From J054 sp965221985 (GTDB taxonomy: Bacteria > Pseudomonadota > Gammaproteobacteria > Steroidobacterales > GCA-2729495), in contig OZ244928.1 of assembly GCA_965221985.1 (NCBI GenBank), forward strand, positions 2,852,001 through 2,916,000: a DNA stretch of 64,000 bases, written 5' to 3'. A model generated the notes under the pieces. The model was not told where the DNA came from, did not search any database, and saw only the letters and a list, made by a program, of their open reading frames with translations. This document shows, piece after piece, positions 62,055 to 64,000 of the stretch (its first letter is position 1; the number at the start of each line of letters is the position of its first letter). Made by a program: the position numbers and the translations under genes.

Positions 62055-62834
62055 ATGGGATTTCTGGCTGGGAAAACTGCCCTTATTGCTGGCATTGCAA
62101 GCAGTAGATCTATTGCCTGGGGAATAGCCCAGGCAATGGCGCGTGAGGGAGCCGAACTGGCCCTTAGCTACCAAGGCGAGAAACTGCGAGATCGGGTGGA
62201 GGAAATGGCCAGTGAGGTAGGCGCCAAATCCTGCCAGTCTATGGACGTTGCCCAGGACGACGATATTACCAAGGTTTTCGAGAATATCGGCAAGCACTGG
62301 CAGCACTTGGACATCCTGGTGCACTCAGTGGGTTTTGCGCCGCGCGAGCAACTCAAGGGCGGTTACCTGGATACGGTGACACGCGAAGGATCGCAAATTG
62401 CGCATGACATCAGCAGCTTTAGCTTTCCGGCCTTGGCCAAGGCTGCACGCCCCATACTTAGGCCCGGCAGTTCTCTACTCACCCTCAGCTATCTCGGGGC
62501 GGTGCGGGCGATCCCCAACTACAACATCATGGGACCGGCGAAAGCGAGCTTGGAGGCGAACGTGCGCTTCATGGCAGCGGACCTAGGCCGAGACGGTGTG
62601 CGTGTCAACGGGATATCGGCGGGTCCGATCAAAACCCTGGCAGCTTCTGGGGTTGGTGATTTTCGCAGCATGCTAGGCCATGTGGCCAACGCCGCGGCCC
62701 TCAAAAAAAACGTCACCATTGAAGAGGTGGGCAACGCCGCCGCATTCTTGTGCTCAGACCTAGCCAGCGGAATTACGGGCGAAATCCTTTATGTCGATGC
62801 GGGATTCAACATGATGGGCATGGGTCTACAGTAG
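62055..62834 (+). CDS. fabI: Enoyl-ACP reductase (NADH), FabI
   Basis: Last reductive step of fatty acid elongation, 259 aa. The atypical SDR cofactor motif GIASSRSIAWGIAQAMAREG, SVGFAPREQLKGGYLD, and the catalytic Tyr-Tyr-Lys in SYLGAVRAIPNYNIMGPAKA identify FabI; NGISAGPIKTLAASGVGDF is the flexible substrate-binding loop region. The ATG at 62055 has GGAG six bases upstream. It is a housekeeping gene standing alone between divergent and convergent neighbours, and it is not part of the acyl cassette at 4632-10595. Confidence 0.95.
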   Translation: MGFLAGKTALIAGIASSRSIAWGIAQAMAREGAELALSYQGEKLRDRVEEMASEVGAKSCQSMDVAQDDDITKVFENIGKHWQHLDILVHSVGFAPREQLKGGYLDTVTREGSQIAHDISSFSFPALAKAARPILRPGSSLLTLSYLGAVRAIPNYNIMGPAKASLEANVRFMAADLGRDGVRVNGISAGPIKTLAASGVGDFRSMLGHVANAAALKKNVTIEEVGNAAAFLCSDLASGITGEILYVDAGFNMMGMGLQ

Positions 62835-62857
62835 ACACAGATCCTGAGAACCGTTGG

Positions 62858-64000
62858 CTAGGAGGGCTGAAGGGACAGCTTTTCACCATCCAAGCGAGCC
62901 AGTATCACGGCGCAAGAAGCATCGCCAAATACATTGACGCTGGTCCTCGCCATATCCAGTATTCGATCGAAGACGAATAGGACGCCGATGCCTTCAACCG
63001 GCAACCCCACGGCAGCAAGAATGATTGCGATTGCCACCAGGGACGCCGACGGAATACCCGCAACCCCAATGGAAGTCACCAAAGCAATTGCCACAATTGA
63101 GAACTGCACGCCAATGCCAAGGTCTACGCCGTAGGCTTGTGCGAGGAACATCGCCGCCATGCACTCGTACAGGGCCGTGCCGTTCATGTTTACCGTGGCG
63201 CCCAAGGGCAGCACAAAACTGCTGAGCCGATTCGAGACGCCCACATCGTTTTCCACGCACTCCATGGTGACTGGTAATGTCGCGGATGATGAGGCGGTCG
63301 AGAATGCCGTAAGCAGCGCCGGCGCCATAGCCCGAAACATCGATAAGGGACTGACTTTCCCCACAAAGCGCAGCAGCAGGGAAAGAGTTACGACGACATG
63401 CAAGAACAGAGCGCCAATTACAACCAAGGAAAAGCTGAGTAAGGGACCAGCGGCGCCAAATCCTGTTTTCGCGACAACCTTTGCCACCAAACCAAAAACA
63501 CCGATGGGCGCAAATAACATCACCCACTCGGTCATGCGCATCATGACTTGAAACACACCCGACCAAAACCGGAACAATGGCTCCGCCATGCTGTGATCCA
63601 GCCGGGTCATGAAATACCCAAACAGCAAGCAGAAAAAGATCATTCCCAGCATCTCGCCATTGGCCGCCGCATTCACGACGTTGGGCGGCACCATCCGCAG
63701 AAATATATCAACGACGTCCCCCGCCCCTCGATCGCCAACTCGCTCGGCGATATCGCTGGTCTGGGTATCCAGAGCAAGAATCTCCCGGGCAGGCTCGCCG
63801 TCTACATAGCCGGGGTGTACGAGGTTAACCAAGAACAGGCCAACCAGTATGGCTAGCAAGGTTGTCAAGGCATAGAAAAATAGAGTCTTGCCGCCTAGGC
63901 GGCCTAAGTTGCCCGAGGACCCGATGCCGGCGACACCGACAATAATGGAAGAGGTGATCAAGGGCACGATCAACATCTTCAGCGCGTTAATAAATAGCGT
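62858..64000 (-). CDS. Dicarboxylate/amino acid:cation symporter (DAACS family), 5' end outside window
   Basis: Na+ or H+-coupled symporter of the GltP/DctA family. The frame continues beyond the window: upstream of the ATG at 63976 the bases still read TLFINALK into MLIVPLITSSIIVGV, which is the family's conserved helix, so this ATG is internal. Other signatures are VMMRMTEWVMLFAPIGVFGLV, the SSSATLPVTMECVEN serine-rich hairpin, ATVNMNGTALYECMAAMFLA and TSIGVAGIPSASLVAIAIIL. At least 380 C-terminal residues are present. It converges with fabI with a 23-bp gap. Substrate (glutamate, aspartate or C4-dicarboxylate) is not decidable. Confidence 0.9.
   Translation of the reverse strand, partial: TLFINALKMLIVPLITSSIIVGVAGIGSSGNLGRLGGKTLFFYALTTLLAILVGLFLVNLVHPGYVDGEPAREILALDTQTSDIAERVGDRGAGDVVDIFLRMVPPNVVNAAANGEMLGMIFFCLLFGYFMTRLDHSMAEPLFRFWSGVFQVMMRMTEWVMLFAPIGVFGLVAKVVAKTGFGAAGPLLSFSLVVIGALFLHVVVTLSLLLRFVGKVSPLSMFRAMAPALLTAFSTASSSATLPVTMECVENDVGVSNRLSSFVLPLGATVNMNGTALYECMAAMFLAQAYGVDLGIGVQFSIVAIALVTSIGVAGIPSASLVAIAIILAAVGLPVEGIGVLFVFDRILDMARTSVNVFGDASCAVILARLDGEKLSLQPS

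Overview
The window reads as a gammaproteobacterial chromosome. The evidence is the housekeeping edge at the right (nhaB, then a SAM methyltransferase-rnhA-dnaQ run, then fabI) and the many family members usually found in exosortase A (XrtA)-type exopolysaccharide loci of Gram-negative bacteria. The order or genus cannot be fixed from the sequence alone. About 58 kb (1-58303) is one large polysaccharide region; 58412-64000 is ordinary chromosome. Family names such as TIGR03099 are given from memory of family features, not from a search.

Layout. (1) 3-596: end of a PIG-L deacetylase. (2) 14622-608, minus strand: a tightly packed, probably single operon of 12 genes. It holds a TRAP-permease-like membrane protein, an anchored Kelch propeller, two GNAT-fold acyltransferases, and a complete acyl-activating and reducing set: Fe-dependent alcohol dehydrogenase, AMP ligase, LuxE-like, LuxC-like, acyl carrier protein (ACP) and SDR. 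It ends with the XrtA-associated acyl-CoA ligase and PLP decarboxylase. (3) 14776-21562, mainly plus: WalW-type deacetylase, XrtA-type O-antigen ligase, GT2, a second ACP, and the paired XrtA hydrolases; a transglutaminase-like protein lies opposite. (4) 25965-21588, minus: asparagine-synthase-like amidotransferase and two GT4 enzymes. (5) 26213-30191, plus: membrane-anchored esterase, then a 670-bp spacer holding a clear class I cyclic-di-GMP riboswitch, then an Ig/FN3 lipoprotein and a secreted jelly-roll protein, closed by a strong terminator. (6) 30252-41309, mixed but mostly minus: second transglutaminase-like protein, glycosyltransferases, two ATP-grasp ligases, a deacetylase, a sulfotransferase, and an amidotransferase homologue without its glutaminase cysteine. 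(7) 41654-50086, plus: the assembly and export operon (Wza-like export protein, chain-length protein, tyrosine autokinase, outer-membrane barrel, deacetylase, FemAB, amidotransferase), with a readable sigma70 promoter. (8) 58303-50112, minus: six sugar-nucleotide genes making GDP-mannose, UDP-glucuronate, UDP-galacturonate and a UDP-HexNAc uronate, with pgi inside.

Together the genes describe an acidic polysaccharide made from mannose and uronic acids, exported by a Wza/Wzc-type system, heavily trimmed and decorated (deacetylation, acylation, amidation, sulfation) and at least partly tied to cyclic-di-GMP. Two features stand out. One is the luciferase-free LuxC/LuxE reductase cassette built into the locus. 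The other is the absence, from positions where they often sit, of the exosortase, the ExeA-like ATPase and the priming glycosyltransferase. No tRNA, rRNA, CRISPR array, insertion sequence or prophage gene was seen.
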